Source: Stygiobacter sp. RIFOXYC2_FULL_38_25 (lineage in GTDB: Bacteria; Bacteroidota; Ignavibacteria; Ignavibacteriales; Melioribacteraceae). Taken from it: a DNA stretch of 64,000 bases. Shown here piece by piece: positions 1-7,493 of this stretch. The stretch's first letter is position 1; each line of letters begins with the position of its first letter. The notes below the pieces were generated by a model. That model saw only the letters and a program-made list of their open reading frames with translations, was not told where the DNA came from and did no database searches. The stretch is from contig MHAZ01000021.1 in NCBI GenBank assembly GCA_001803165.1, forward strand, positions 186,001-250,000, in the 5' to 3' direction. Position numbers and translations under genes: made by a program.

Positions 1-428
1 ATATATATAGGTACTCTTTGAGCTTATTAAAGGACACAGAAGACGCAAAAGATGCTGTTCATGAAACTTTTATCAGATATAGTGAAAATGAATCTCAATT
101 TCGTGGGGAATCTTCTCAAAAGACATGGCTTTTGGTTATTGCAAGAAATTACTGTTATTCAAAAATGAAAAAAGCAGATAGAGCCAATGTTAGAATTGAT
201 GACAATGATCCAATAATGTATAATCCAGAATACGATGTGGGTTTAACGCTTAAAGCCGCCATCAATAACTTATATCATGAACAAAGCGAACTATTATTTC
301 TTAAGGTTTATTATAATTATTCATATGTGGAAATAGCAGAAATAACAAATCAGACTGTAGAAAATGTTGCGATTAAATTATACAGAATCAGACAAAAACT
401 AAAAAAAATATTAGAGACCCAAATATGA
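1..428 (+). CDS. ECF-type RNA polymerase sigma factor (5' end cut by window edge)
   Basis: Extracytoplasmic-function sigma-70 factor, which directs RNA polymerase to a small regulon. The open frame runs from base 3 and encodes a region-2 helix (IYRYSLSLLKDTEDAKDAV, then HETF) before the first possible start at the TTG at 18, so the true start lies outside the window. The C-terminal half (SELLFLKVYYNYSYVEIAEI, then VENVAIKLYRIRQKLKK) is sigma region 4 with its helix-turn-helix. The stop overlaps the next gene's ATG (ATGA at 425-428), the usual coupling of sigma and anti-sigma genes. The family call is secure; the regulon is unknown. Confidence 0.9.
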   Translation, partial: IYRYSLSLLKDTEDAKDAVHETFIRYSENESQFRGESSQKTWLLVIARNYCYSKMKKADRANVRIDDNDPIMYNPEYDVGLTLKAAINNLYHEQSELLFLKVYYNYSYVEIAEITNQTVENVAIKLYRIRQKLKKILETQI

Positions 429-883
429 AAGACATCGAATATTTACTAAGCAAATTTATTGATGGGGAGATAGACGCGGACGAAGAACAAAAATTATTTT
501 CTTTTTTAAGCGCTGACAAAGATGCAAGAAAAACACTTTATAATTTTATCAAACTTAATTCGGAAGCATCTGGGGTTTTTAGATCAAATTTTGATTTTTT
601 GCCGGATGATTCAAAACTTGCAAAAAGCACAGATTATTCTTTCTTCAAGCGTAGATCAATCATCCTCAAGTTTCAGCCACTTAAATACGCGGCAATTTTT
701 ATTCTTGTAATTATTTCTCTTTTTCTCTTTACAAAAATGCAAGGTTACTCTAGTCAATTGGAATTAATTTCGAAAAACATGAAGCAACAATCAGAGCTAA
801 TAGAAATATTGAAAAATAGCATCCCGCCTGTTCGCGTCACATCTCAAGACGGGAATAAAATTGTAATAAGAACGAACTTGTGA
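425..883 (+). CDS. Anti-sigma factor-like membrane protein
   Basis: A 152-residue protein translationally coupled to the ECF sigma factor. The N-terminus (DIEYLLSKFIDGEIDADEEQ) has the layout of cytosolic anti-sigma domains that bind the sigma factor. I see no HxxxCxxC zinc motif, so it would be a non-zinc type. A single hydrophobic segment at about residues 82-97 (YAAIFILVIISLFLF) is followed by a short C-terminal domain of about 50 residues, probably periplasmic. The role as sensor and inhibitor of the upstream sigma factor rests on position and N-terminal similarity. Start is the ATG overlapping the sigma stop codon. Confidence 0.78.
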   Translation: MKDIEYLLSKFIDGEIDADEEQKLFSFLSADKDARKTLYNFIKLNSEASGVFRSNFDFLPDDSKLAKSTDYSFFKRRSIILKFQPLKYAAIFILVIISLFLFTKMQGYSSQLELISKNMKQQSELIEILKNSIPPVRVTSQDGNKIVIRTNL

Positions 884-890
884 GCAAATC

Positions 891-1682
891 ATGAAACGAA
901 CTATTTTATTATTGATCCTACTTCCTTTCGTAATTTTTTGTCAATCCTCTAAACGTAAGGTTCAGCTCATTGAAGATTTGGATGCTAAATACGAATTGCT
1001 TCAAGAAGATGTCGTCACAACATCGTTATTCCTAACTGGAACTAATATTGAAAACATTCTCAAGATATTTAACCAAACGTTTAGCAATTATTGGACGGAT
1101 ATTTCTAGATTAAATCGAATTATCACAATCAGATATGTTTTCTATATAAATGAAGAAGGGAAAATTGATAAAATAAAGCGAATGGATGTTTCATATCAAC
1201 CGAATCTACCCGGATTATTTTATGATAAAATAGAACCGAAGTTATTAGAACGTTTTGCACTAATAAAACTTACCTCTTTCTCTGATAATAATAAGGTCAA
1301 ATATCGCTTCGCTTTTGAGTATCACGTTGGAAATGGTAACAATAATAAAATGGAATCATCATTTTCTCTTGGTTTAAAAAACAGTGATGAAAGCACTAAA
1401 AGCATTGCCGAACTAAACGAATTGCCCCGCTTGATAGAAATGCCAACCCCCAGAGTTCCATCTCAGAAAAAAGGCAGCTTACGTGGAAAAACCTTTTTGA
1501 AAGTTACTGTTGATGAAAAGGGGAAAGTTGCTAAATCACTGATCATTGAAAGTGCTGGTGAAATTTTGGATAAAGCGGCGATGGAAGCAATGAAATCAGC
1601 AAAATTTAAACCTGGCATTAAAAACGGGAAAGCACATAAAATGGACGTTATAATTCCAATTGAATTTGATATGGGAAAATAA
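891..1682 (+). CDS. TonB C-terminal domain protein (energy-transducer-like)
   Basis: A 263-residue exported protein. The N-terminus is a signal sequence (KRTILLLILLPFVIFC); the Cys could be a lipid anchor but Phe at -1 is not a canonical lipobox. Residues about 180-263 form a TonB_C domain: PTPRVPSQKKGSLRGKTFLK, then VTVDEKGKVAKSLIIESAG and AAMEAMKSAKFKPGIKNGK. Canonical TonB has an inner-membrane anchor and Pro-rich linker; neither is evident here, so it may be a stand-alone periplasmic TonB-like protein. It follows the anti-sigma gene by 7 bases and probably belongs to the same transcript. Confidence 0.75.
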   Translation: MKRTILLLILLPFVIFCQSSKRKVQLIEDLDAKYELLQEDVVTTSLFLTGTNIENILKIFNQTFSNYWTDISRLNRIITIRYVFYINEEGKIDKIKRMDVSYQPNLPGLFYDKIEPKLLERFALIKLTSFSDNNKVKYRFAFEYHVGNGNNNKMESSFSLGLKNSDESTKSIAELNELPRLIEMPTPRVPSQKKGSLRGKTFLKVTVDEKGKVAKSLIIESAGEILDKAAMEAMKSAKFKPGIKNGKAHKMDVIIPIEFDMGK

Positions 1683-1725
1683 CTCTTTGCAGCGAAATAA
1701 TTCAGGAAGCCCCTAAGGAGGAAAC

Positions 1726-3021
1726 ATGAAGCATATAAGAATCATTGTAACAATAATTTCAATATCAGTTCTCTTTTTCTCGAGTATTTATTCTCAACAA
1801 CCGACGGCAGAAGAAATTATCGAACGATATATATCTGCAATTGGTGGACGCGAAGCAATCGAGAGAATTTCTAACTTAAGAATTGAAGGTGCTTTCGTTG
1901 CCAGAAGTGGGGAGAGCGGGAAATGGTTAGTAAATGGATCGTTCGAAGAAATCAAAACGACAAATGATCTGTATGGGTTCTTTGCTAAATATAACGGCAA
2001 CACCAGCAAAATAATAGTACAACCTAAAAGAGGCGTACATTTTTTCCCTGGTGCTAATTCCGATTATTTCTTTGGTGAGACTGACCGACATAATTTTAGC
2101 ACTCCGTTTTATTCAACCACATATTTAACCTTACAATCAAATACATATCTTCCGGAAAAAGAACAATACTTGATCGAAGAAATCAATAGAGACAGTATCA
2201 AATGTAATCTCTTCATTAATGCAAAGAGTTACTTATTAGAGGAAATAACATTTGAATACAACGTCAAAGTACTTAGTAAAAAACTCTTATTCTCTTACAA
2301 ATTCTCAGATTACAAAATGTTTGGGACAACAAGCTTGCCTTATAGGATAACCAAAACAATTAATGGAATTGGCACTGTAGATTATTTTATTAATAAATAT
2401 GATAGCAGCATTGTATTCAATGCGGATGATTTTGGCAATCCGATGAAATCCCCTTTTAAATTGGAAGTGGCTAATACCGTTTCTCTGAGCGAAAAAAAAG
2501 ATACCGCCTTAATCTCTAGCGAAAATCAAATTGCTGTTCAAAACAGTTTTAGCAAAGTTTTGAAAAGCGCCGAATTAGTATCTAGCCAATTGGTTGGAAA
2601 AGAAGTTTCTGATTTTATCTTTAATGATATTAAAGGGAAACAATATTCTAAAATTGACTTAATTGGGAAAATTACTTTGATTGATTTATGGGCAACCTGG
2701 TGTAAGCCTTGTGTTGAATCCTTACCATTTTTGGCTACCATAAACAACAGCTTTTCGCATGAAAAATTTCAATTATGGAGTATTTCTGTTGATAAACAAA
2801 AAGCAACTTTAGAAAGTTTTCTCAATAGTAATAAGGTGCCAACATGGACAATGCTTCACGATCCCGAATTATTGACTAAGGAAATATTTAAAGTCGATCT
2901 ATATCCGGTAACTATTCTTATAGATAAAAAGGGAATAATTAGAGAGATATATATGGGTAAGGGTCATGAAGCAGAAACAGCGCTTAAGATAAATTTGCTT
3001 ATCAAGGACAAAGAGCTATAA
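1726..3021 (+). CDS. TlpA-family thiol-disulfide oxidoreductase with N-terminal lipoprotein-sorting-like domain
   Basis: A 431-residue exported protein. After a signal peptide (IISISVLFFSSIYSQ), residues about 25-250 resemble the LolA/outer-membrane lipoprotein-sorting fold (AEEIIERYISAIGGREAIER). Residues about 285-431 are a TlpA/AhpC-type thioredoxin fold with the redox motif WATWCKPC near residues 323-330. It probably acts as a periplasmic thiol-disulfide oxidoreductase. The ATG is preceded by a strong Shine-Dalgarno (AAGGAGG at 1714-1720). It lies 43 bases after the TonB-like gene on the same strand. The redoxin domain is certain; the substrate is unknown. Confidence 0.85.
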   Translation: MKHIRIIVTIISISVLFFSSIYSQQPTAEEIIERYISAIGGREAIERISNLRIEGAFVARSGESGKWLVNGSFEEIKTTNDLYGFFAKYNGNTSKIIVQPKRGVHFFPGANSDYFFGETDRHNFSTPFYSTTYLTLQSNTYLPEKEQYLIEEINRDSIKCNLFINAKSYLLEEITFEYNVKVLSKKLLFSYKFSDYKMFGTTSLPYRITKTINGIGTVDYFINKYDSSIVFNADDFGNPMKSPFKLEVANTVSLSEKKDTALISSENQIAVQNSFSKVLKSAELVSSQLVGKEVSDFIFNDIKGKQYSKIDLIGKITLIDLWATWCKPCVESLPFLATINNSFSHEKFQLWSISVDKQKATLESFLNSNKVPTWTMLHDPELLTKEIFKVDLYPVTILIDKKGIIREIYMGKGHEAETALKINLLIKDKEL

Positions 3022-3073
3022 TCAAAAAAAGACTACTGGGAATATTGGAAAACGACTGTATTTCTGTTTATTA

Positions 3074-3170
3074 TCAAATTGAATTCAACATGTTGATAAC
3101 TTCAGCATGTATAGTTCGACCGGTTGCAATAATGCTGTTTCCAGTTTCTGCATCATTGCTTTACTAGTGC
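3074..3170 (-). pseudogene. Fossil 3' end of an inositol-monophosphatase-like gene
   Basis: On the minus strand this reads SNDAETGNSIIATGRTIHAE, then VINMLNSI and a stop at 3076-3074. It matches the C-terminus of the intact phosphatase at 3903-4682 (NNAETGNSIIATGGTIHNEV, then ISILNSL). At the nucleotide level about 78 bases align without gaps (3089-3166 against 3925-4002). Farther upstream the frame has stops where the intact gene has the codons for Tyr-Gln. It is a decayed partial copy just downstream of the HAD gene stop. Confidence 0.85.
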
Positions 3171-3183
3171 CAGGGGTTGAAAG

Positions 3184-3876
3184 CTAATCCAGCAGTTGAG
3201 TGAGGGAATAAATTGTTGTTACTTTTTCAAATTCCTTATTTGAATCTTCTTGAGAGACGCCATTATACTTAATTAAAATCGGTTTTATTCCTGCCGCTAT
3301 AGCCCCGTTAATATCATCTTTACTGTCCCCAACAAAAATTATTTCCTCATTCGTCAGTCCGGTTTGTCTGAGCGCGATATTAAAAATTTCCGGGTCCGGC
3401 TTTTTTATTTCCGTTGCGTCGGAGATAATTATCGGATCGAGATAATGATTAAGATTATGCTGTTCCACAACTTTGTTAATGTGACGAGTATGATCGAAGT
3501 TGGTTATTAAAGCAAGTTTATAGGTCTTTTGCAACTCTTTCAAAACAAAAGCGGCATCCATCGCTAGTGTTATGTTTGCTTGCCAGACACTGGTAGTTTC
3601 ATCAGCAAACTTTTCAAGTTCTTCTCTAGAAATTTCTATTCCGAGTTTTTCCAGCCATAAATTAATCTTAGTTTCATAAGTTGTTAACCCAAGCAGTTTG
3701 TCCTTTTCAACATCGCTTTCTAGAATATCCTTGCAAATCTTGCGAACATCGGCTAATGAACTGTCTATATGCTGACTAATAAATTTATAATAAGACAATT
3801 CCCAATCAGAATTTGATTTTTGCGCATCATTAAAAACTAGAAGCGTTCCGTATAAATCGAAAAAACACCTTTGCAA
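3184..3876 (-). CDS. HAD-superfamily hydrolase (phosphatase)
   Basis: A 230-residue haloacid-dehalogenase-like phosphatase. Motif I is FFDLYGTLL near the N-terminus, motif II is LALITNFD, motif III is the Lys in EIKKPDPEIF, and motif IV is IIFVGDSKDDINGA. The cap is of the all-helical C1 type. The only usable start is a TTG at 3876: an in-frame stop lies five codons upstream and the nearby ATG at 3899 is in another frame. It lies 26 bases downstream of the phosphatase-like gene at 3903-4682, so the two are probably co-transcribed. The substrate cannot be deduced. Confidence 0.9.
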   Translation of the reverse strand: MQRCFFDLYGTLLVFNDAQKSNSDWELSYYKFISQHIDSSLADVRKICKDILESDVEKDKLLGLTTYETKINLWLEKLGIEISREELEKFADETTSVWQANITLAMDAAFVLKELQKTYKLALITNFDHTRHINKVVEQHNLNHYLDPIIISDATEIKKPDPEIFNIALRQTGLTNEEIIFVGDSKDDINGAIAAGIKPILIKYNGVSQEDSNKEFEKVTTIYSLTQLLD

Positions 3877-3902
3877 TTTTTGAGCAGCTTACTTTTCATA
3901 AC

Positions 3903-4682
3903 CTACAATTTCTTTAAAGAATTTAAGATGCTTATTACTTCATTATGAATAGTTCCACCAGTTGCAATTATGCTGTTTCCGGTTTCAGCATTGTTGCCCT
4001 GGTAGTCGGTAATTGTTCCGCAGGCACCGCGGATTACGGGAATAACCGCCATAGAATCCCAAACGCTCATAATCGGATCAATCATAATATCGGCATAACC
4101 GGTTGCAACAAGATAATAGCCGTAGCAATCGCCCCACTGGCGGTAAACTTTTACTTTGTGCATCAGTTCTTCAAACTTTTTTATGTTCTGATATTTTTCA
4201 ATATGAATATGGTCGGTCGTTAAAAGTGTTGCCGAAGCAAGATTATTGCATTCGCGAACATGAACTTGCACACCATTTAATTCCGCGGTTTCATTATCAC
4301 CGATTAAAAATTCTTTAAGCACCGGCTGATTAATAACTCCTAAAATTGGTTTGCCGTTTTGTGTTAGCGCAATCAGCGTTCCAAACGTAACCGTTCCGTG
4401 GATAAAACTTTTTGTTCCGTCTATCGGGTCAAGAATCCATTTGTATTCTGCGTCGGAATTATACTCGCCGAATTCTTCGCCAATAATTCCATGCTCGGGA
4501 TAATTCTTCATAATCATTTCGCGCATTAACTCTTCGGCTTTTTTATCAGCAATTGTAACCGGAGTTGAATCGGCTTTGTCATCAATAGTAAATTCTTTGC
4601 GCCAGTATTGGTTGATTATCTTGCCGCTTGCGTCTGCAAGAAGTCTGCTAAATACTTTTAATTCGTTCAATTCTAACTCCAT
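3903..4682 (-). CDS. Inositol monophosphatase-family phosphatase (histidinol-phosphatase-like)
   Basis: A 259-residue Mg-dependent sugar/polyol phosphatase. Metal-site motifs are all present: GEEFGEY, WILDPIDGTKSFIHG, and the C-terminal SVWDSMAVIPVIRGACG. The DGTKSFIHG wording and WGDCYGYYLVATG are closest to HisN-type histidinol-phosphate phosphatases, although inositol-1-phosphate or another phosphate ester is possible. The ATG at 4682 (MELELNELKVF) is preferred over a GTG at 4700. No his genes lie nearby. A decayed copy of its 3' end lies beyond the neighbouring HAD gene. Confidence 0.9.
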   Translation of the reverse strand: MELELNELKVFSRLLADASGKIINQYWRKEFTIDDKADSTPVTIADKKAEELMREMIMKNYPEHGIIGEEFGEYNSDAEYKWILDPIDGTKSFIHGTVTFGTLIALTQNGKPILGVINQPVLKEFLIGDNETAELNGVQVHVRECNNLASATLLTTDHIHIEKYQNIKKFEELMHKVKVYRQWGDCYGYYLVATGYADIMIDPIMSVWDSMAVIPVIRGACGTITDYQGNNAETGNSIIATGGTIHNEVISILNSLKKL

Positions 4683-4701
4683 GTTTGTCTTAATTAACAC
4701 C

Positions 4702-4756
4702 GGGTTTGATAAATCAAACCCCTACAATAGGTGTAGGGGCTTCATTCATGAAGCCC
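4702..4756. repeat. Inverted pair of GTAG-type REP elements (BIME-like)
   Basis: Three overlapping perfect palindromes: GGGTTTGA-TAAA-TCAAACCC (4702-4721), CCCCTACA-ATAGG-TGTAGGGG (4719-4739) and GGGCTTCAT-TC-ATGAAGCCC (4737-4756). Read as two head-to-head units, each is TGTAG followed directly by a GGG...CCC hairpin, the GTAG-plus-hairpin layout of REP sequences mobilised by REP-associated tyrosine transposases. It lies between the divergent phosphatase and Sua5 genes. I see no RAYT gene in the window. Confidence 0.8.
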
Positions 4757-4968
4757 GAAAATAATTTGTATTTATCTGTCCAACTTGTCCTTTGCTACTC
4801 AACTCGCTCTATTGTCTTGCAAGCCAATAGCGAGACCTGTGCGAGTCGCGAAGTGGGCGCTCGGACTGACGAGAATTCTCATAAAGACAATTTTTATAAT
4901 TGTGTTGTATTCCAATGCAAAGATATTTCAAACAAGTCTTTATCAAAAATTATATTTTCGTAAAGGTT

Positions 4969-5931
4969 ATGAATACTTACAAAGCAAATAACGAAAGCAT
5001 ACTCCGCGCGTCGGAAATAATTAAATCGGGCGGACTTGTTGCTTTCCCCACCGAAACAGTTTACGGATTGGGCGCTGATGGATTAAACCCGATTGCAGTA
5101 GCAAAAATTTTTGAAGCCAAGAAACGCCCGGCATTCAATCCGCTAATTCTTCACATTGCTGATAGAACCTGGCTGAAAAAACTTTCTTCAATTGAGAACG
5201 AACGGGTTGAACAATTAATTAATAAGTTTTGGCCCGGACCGCTAACGCTTGTTCTCCCCAAGACTGAACTTGTGCCCGATATTGTAACTTCGGGCAATCC
5301 AACTGTAGCCGTTAGAATGCCGAATCATTCGGTAGCAATCCGGTTAATTGAAATGAGCGGAAGACCAATTGCAGCTCCCAGCGCAAATAAGTTCGGGCAT
5401 CTTAGTCCGACAGAAGCGGCTCACGTTGCAAAATATCTTGGTGATAAAGTTGATATGATCTTAGATGGAGGCAAAAGCACAGTTGGAGTTGAATCTACCA
5501 TTCTGCAATTCCATGAAAACAATTTTTATTTGCTTCGTCACGGCGGTTTATCCAAAGAAGAAATTGAAAAGGAAATTGGAGAAATTAAATTTGGAATAAC
5601 CGACGAGAACAAACCTAACTCTCCCGGTCAGCTTCCGTTTCATTATTCGCCGCACACTCCGTTAAGGTTTTTCAACGAAAAGTTTCTTGATGAGGATAAA
5701 AAAATAGGCGCGCTATTTTTCAAGGAAAACAAATACAAATTTCCTTTTGCAGATGCCCGTATTCTTTCACCAAAAGGTGATCTGCGCGAAGCCGCTGCTA
5801 ATTTGTTTTCTTTTCTCCATGATCTCGAAAAAGAAAATCTCGATTTGATTCTCGTTGAACAAATTGAAGAGAAAGGTTTGGGGCAAGCTATTATGGATAG
5901 GTTACGCAAAGCGACAAAACAACACGAGTGA
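4969..5931 (+). CDS. Threonylcarbamoyl-AMP synthase (Sua5/TsaC/YwlC family)
   Basis: Makes threonylcarbamoyl-AMP from Thr, bicarbonate and ATP for the t6A37 modification of ANN-decoding tRNAs. The 320-residue protein has the YrdC domain (ASEIIKSGGLVAFPTETVYG, then KIFEAKKRP, VAVRMPNH and RPIAAPSANKFG), a linker with SPGQLPFHYSPHTPL, and a C-terminal Sua5 domain. It is therefore the long Sua5 form, not the short TsaC form. The ATG at 4969 follows TAAAGG and gives the expected N-terminus; the longer open frame upstream encodes nothing family-like. It appears monocistronic. Confidence 0.93.
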   Translation: MNTYKANNESILRASEIIKSGGLVAFPTETVYGLGADGLNPIAVAKIFEAKKRPAFNPLILHIADRTWLKKLSSIENERVEQLINKFWPGPLTLVLPKTELVPDIVTSGNPTVAVRMPNHSVAIRLIEMSGRPIAAPSANKFGHLSPTEAAHVAKYLGDKVDMILDGGKSTVGVESTILQFHENNFYLLRHGGLSKEEIEKEIGEIKFGITDENKPNSPGQLPFHYSPHTPLRFFNEKFLDEDKKIGALFFKENKYKFPFADARILSPKGDLREAAANLFSFLHDLEKENLDLILVEQIEEKGLGQAIMDRLRKATKQHE

Positions 5932-5990
5932 TTAAACTTAGCAAATTACCACAAAACCGATATAGCGATGAGTATAGATGTACTCTGTAT

Positions 5991-6125
5991 CATCCCTAAA
6001 GGGACTTTGGTTTATTTGGTATTCTTTGCTTATAGATATTTTATCCCTACGGGATTTTTAGCTCCGCTAGGAGCGACATATCAATAGATTAATGAACACA
6101 ATATTTGTTTAGTCCCTTTAGGGAC
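5991..6125. repeat. Cluster of four short palindromes
   Basis: In the spacer between two convergent genes: TCCCTAAAGGGA (5993-6004), ATCCCTACGGGAT (6043-6055), GCTCCGCTAGGAGC (6061-6074) and GTCCCTTTAGGGAC (6112-6125). The first and last share the CCCTNNAGGG core in opposite flanking contexts. It looks like a nest of REP-like mini-palindromes and could terminate transcription from both sides; no clear T-run is present. Confidence 0.65.
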
Positions 6126-6135
6126 GGTATAAGAC

Positions 6136-6978
6136 CTAACTTTGTAGCAACTTTGCTATCGCATCCTTTAAAAAATTTGGTATAACAGTTTTTCTTGTAA
6201 GTTTAATTCCATCTTCAATTTCAAGAAGATCCAACATATCGTAATATTTTTGCTCGCCATATTTACTAACTACATGTTCTTTCCGTTCCGGCTGGCGGAA
6301 ATGATGATACATACTTGCCGAGTCAGCTTCAGGATGAAACTGCGTTCCGCAGAATTCATCATTAATTCTAACTGCCATTATTGCCCGTTCGAAAGGAACG
6401 TGGGGTCTATTTTTTTCCAGGCAAAGAATTTTTGCGCCAAGTTCATCAAACGCAATTCTGTTTGGCTGAACCACTTGCCATTCACGGAAATCAGCCGCGT
6501 AAAACATATCGGATAATCCGTCAAGCAAACTATCCTCTTTGCCAAATTCGGTTAAATGAACCGGCATTACGCCAAATGATTTTGAATGACGCTTAATTAC
6601 TTCGCCCAGCTTAAAATATCTTGCCATAATTTGGAATGAATGGCAAATAAAGAAAACATACTTCTTGCGTTGGTTATTGTGATTGTGTGACCAGATAAAA
6701 TCCAGTAAGCGGAAGTATTGAGATTCCCACGCACTGCCAACACCGTCCCAAGGACTTCCCGGTCCGCCGGAAGAAATGTAAATATCATAGTCTAAGTTTG
6801 GCAGTTCTAACTTATTTCTCGTCTCGTAAAATTTATATTCAAGAGAAACTTCCGGCAGATTGCAATCGGTTTCATTTAATATATCGCCAATGCAACGAAT
6901 GCCTTGATTTTCTTCTCCGTTGTATAAATCAATAACGGCTACTTTTATTTTTTGCTCCGTCAAGCTTAACCCTTTCAT
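6136..6978 (-). CDS. Class I glutamine amidotransferase-like protein (GMP-synthase amidotransferase type)
   Basis: A 280-residue single-domain protein of the class I GATase fold. The nucleophile elbow is FFICHSFQIMAR (Cys about residue 110) rather than the classical GxCxGxQ, and the His-Glu dyad is GTQFHPEAD (His about residue 213). N-terminal strands (IKVAVIDLYNGEENQGIR) and SSGGPGSPWDG match the oxyanion-hole region. There is no synthetase domain and no partner gene, so glutamine may not be the substrate. It lies between the DinB gene and a convergent repeat cluster. The fold is confident, the reaction unknown. Confidence 0.82.
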   Translation of the reverse strand: MKGLSLTEQKIKVAVIDLYNGEENQGIRCIGDILNETDCNLPEVSLEYKFYETRNKLELPNLDYDIYISSGGPGSPWDGVGSAWESQYFRLLDFIWSHNHNNQRKKYVFFICHSFQIMARYFKLGEVIKRHSKSFGVMPVHLTEFGKEDSLLDGLSDMFYAADFREWQVVQPNRIAFDELGAKILCLEKNRPHVPFERAIMAVRINDEFCGTQFHPEADSASMYHHFRQPERKEHVVSKYGEQKYYDMLDLLEIEDGIKLTRKTVIPNFLKDAIAKLLQS

Positions 6979-7013
6979 TAAACCGGTTGCACAATTTTAC
7001 TTTGTGTTATTAG

Positions 7014-7493
7014 CTACGCAACTATTTGTTCCATGTGATGTTTTAGGTGAACAAAGTAATCGCGAATAAAGTAATCCAGTGTTGCCGGCTGTTCTTTCGG
7101 AACTTCGATATACGCAATATCAAACAAATTATGATTTGTTCTTGGTTCCCGTAAAATATTGTCCGGAATTTCGGTGGCTAAGTGTGCAATCAAAAAATTA
7201 AATCCCTTCCACAACTCAACCAACGCAAACCAATTTACATATTGATAATTCTGCACCCGCACCCATTCATTTTGGTCATAGCCAGGAAAAACCAAATCAT
7301 CCTTAAATTGTGCGCGAACAAATCTCTGATGATTATTTGAAGCTGAGTCAATCAAATGACCCAAGATTTCTTTCTTAGACCATTTACCATCTTGCTTAGA
7401 TGAAGCTTCACCATCGCTTATCAATAATAATTTTGCGTAGGATTCCAGCAAATATTCTTTCTGTTCATCCAAAAAACTTTTTAGCGAATTCAT
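7014..7493 (-). CDS. DinB-family protein
   Basis: A 159-residue four-helix-bundle protein of the DinB/YfiT superfamily. The expected metal-binding histidines appear in ILGHLIDSASNNHQRF and in the C-terminal VHLKHHMEQI. Members include damage-inducible proteins and thiol-dependent transferases such as bacillithiol S-transferases; the substrate is not predictable here. Its ATG overlaps the stop codon of the upstream tricorn-like protease (ATGA, 7493-7490), so the two are translationally coupled. Confidence 0.85.
   Translation of the reverse strand: MNSLKSFLDEQKEYLLESYAKLLLISDGEASSKQDGKWSKKEILGHLIDSASNNHQRFVRAQFKDDLVFPGYDQNEWVRVQNYQYVNWFALVELWKGFNFLIAHLATEIPDNILREPRTNHNLFDIAYIEVPKEQPATLDYFIRDYFVHLKHHMEQIVA

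Noticed and set aside
3877-3899. ATG at 3899 as start of the HAD gene
   Set aside because: It is in a different frame from FFDLYGTLL, and the HAD frame has a stop just upstream of the TTG at 3876.
4790-4890. GC-rich stretch before the Sua5 gene with a partial CTATTG...CAATAG pairing
   Set aside because: Looks superficially like a structured RNA but has no complete stem, no tRNA-like TPsiC loop and no known riboswitch core.
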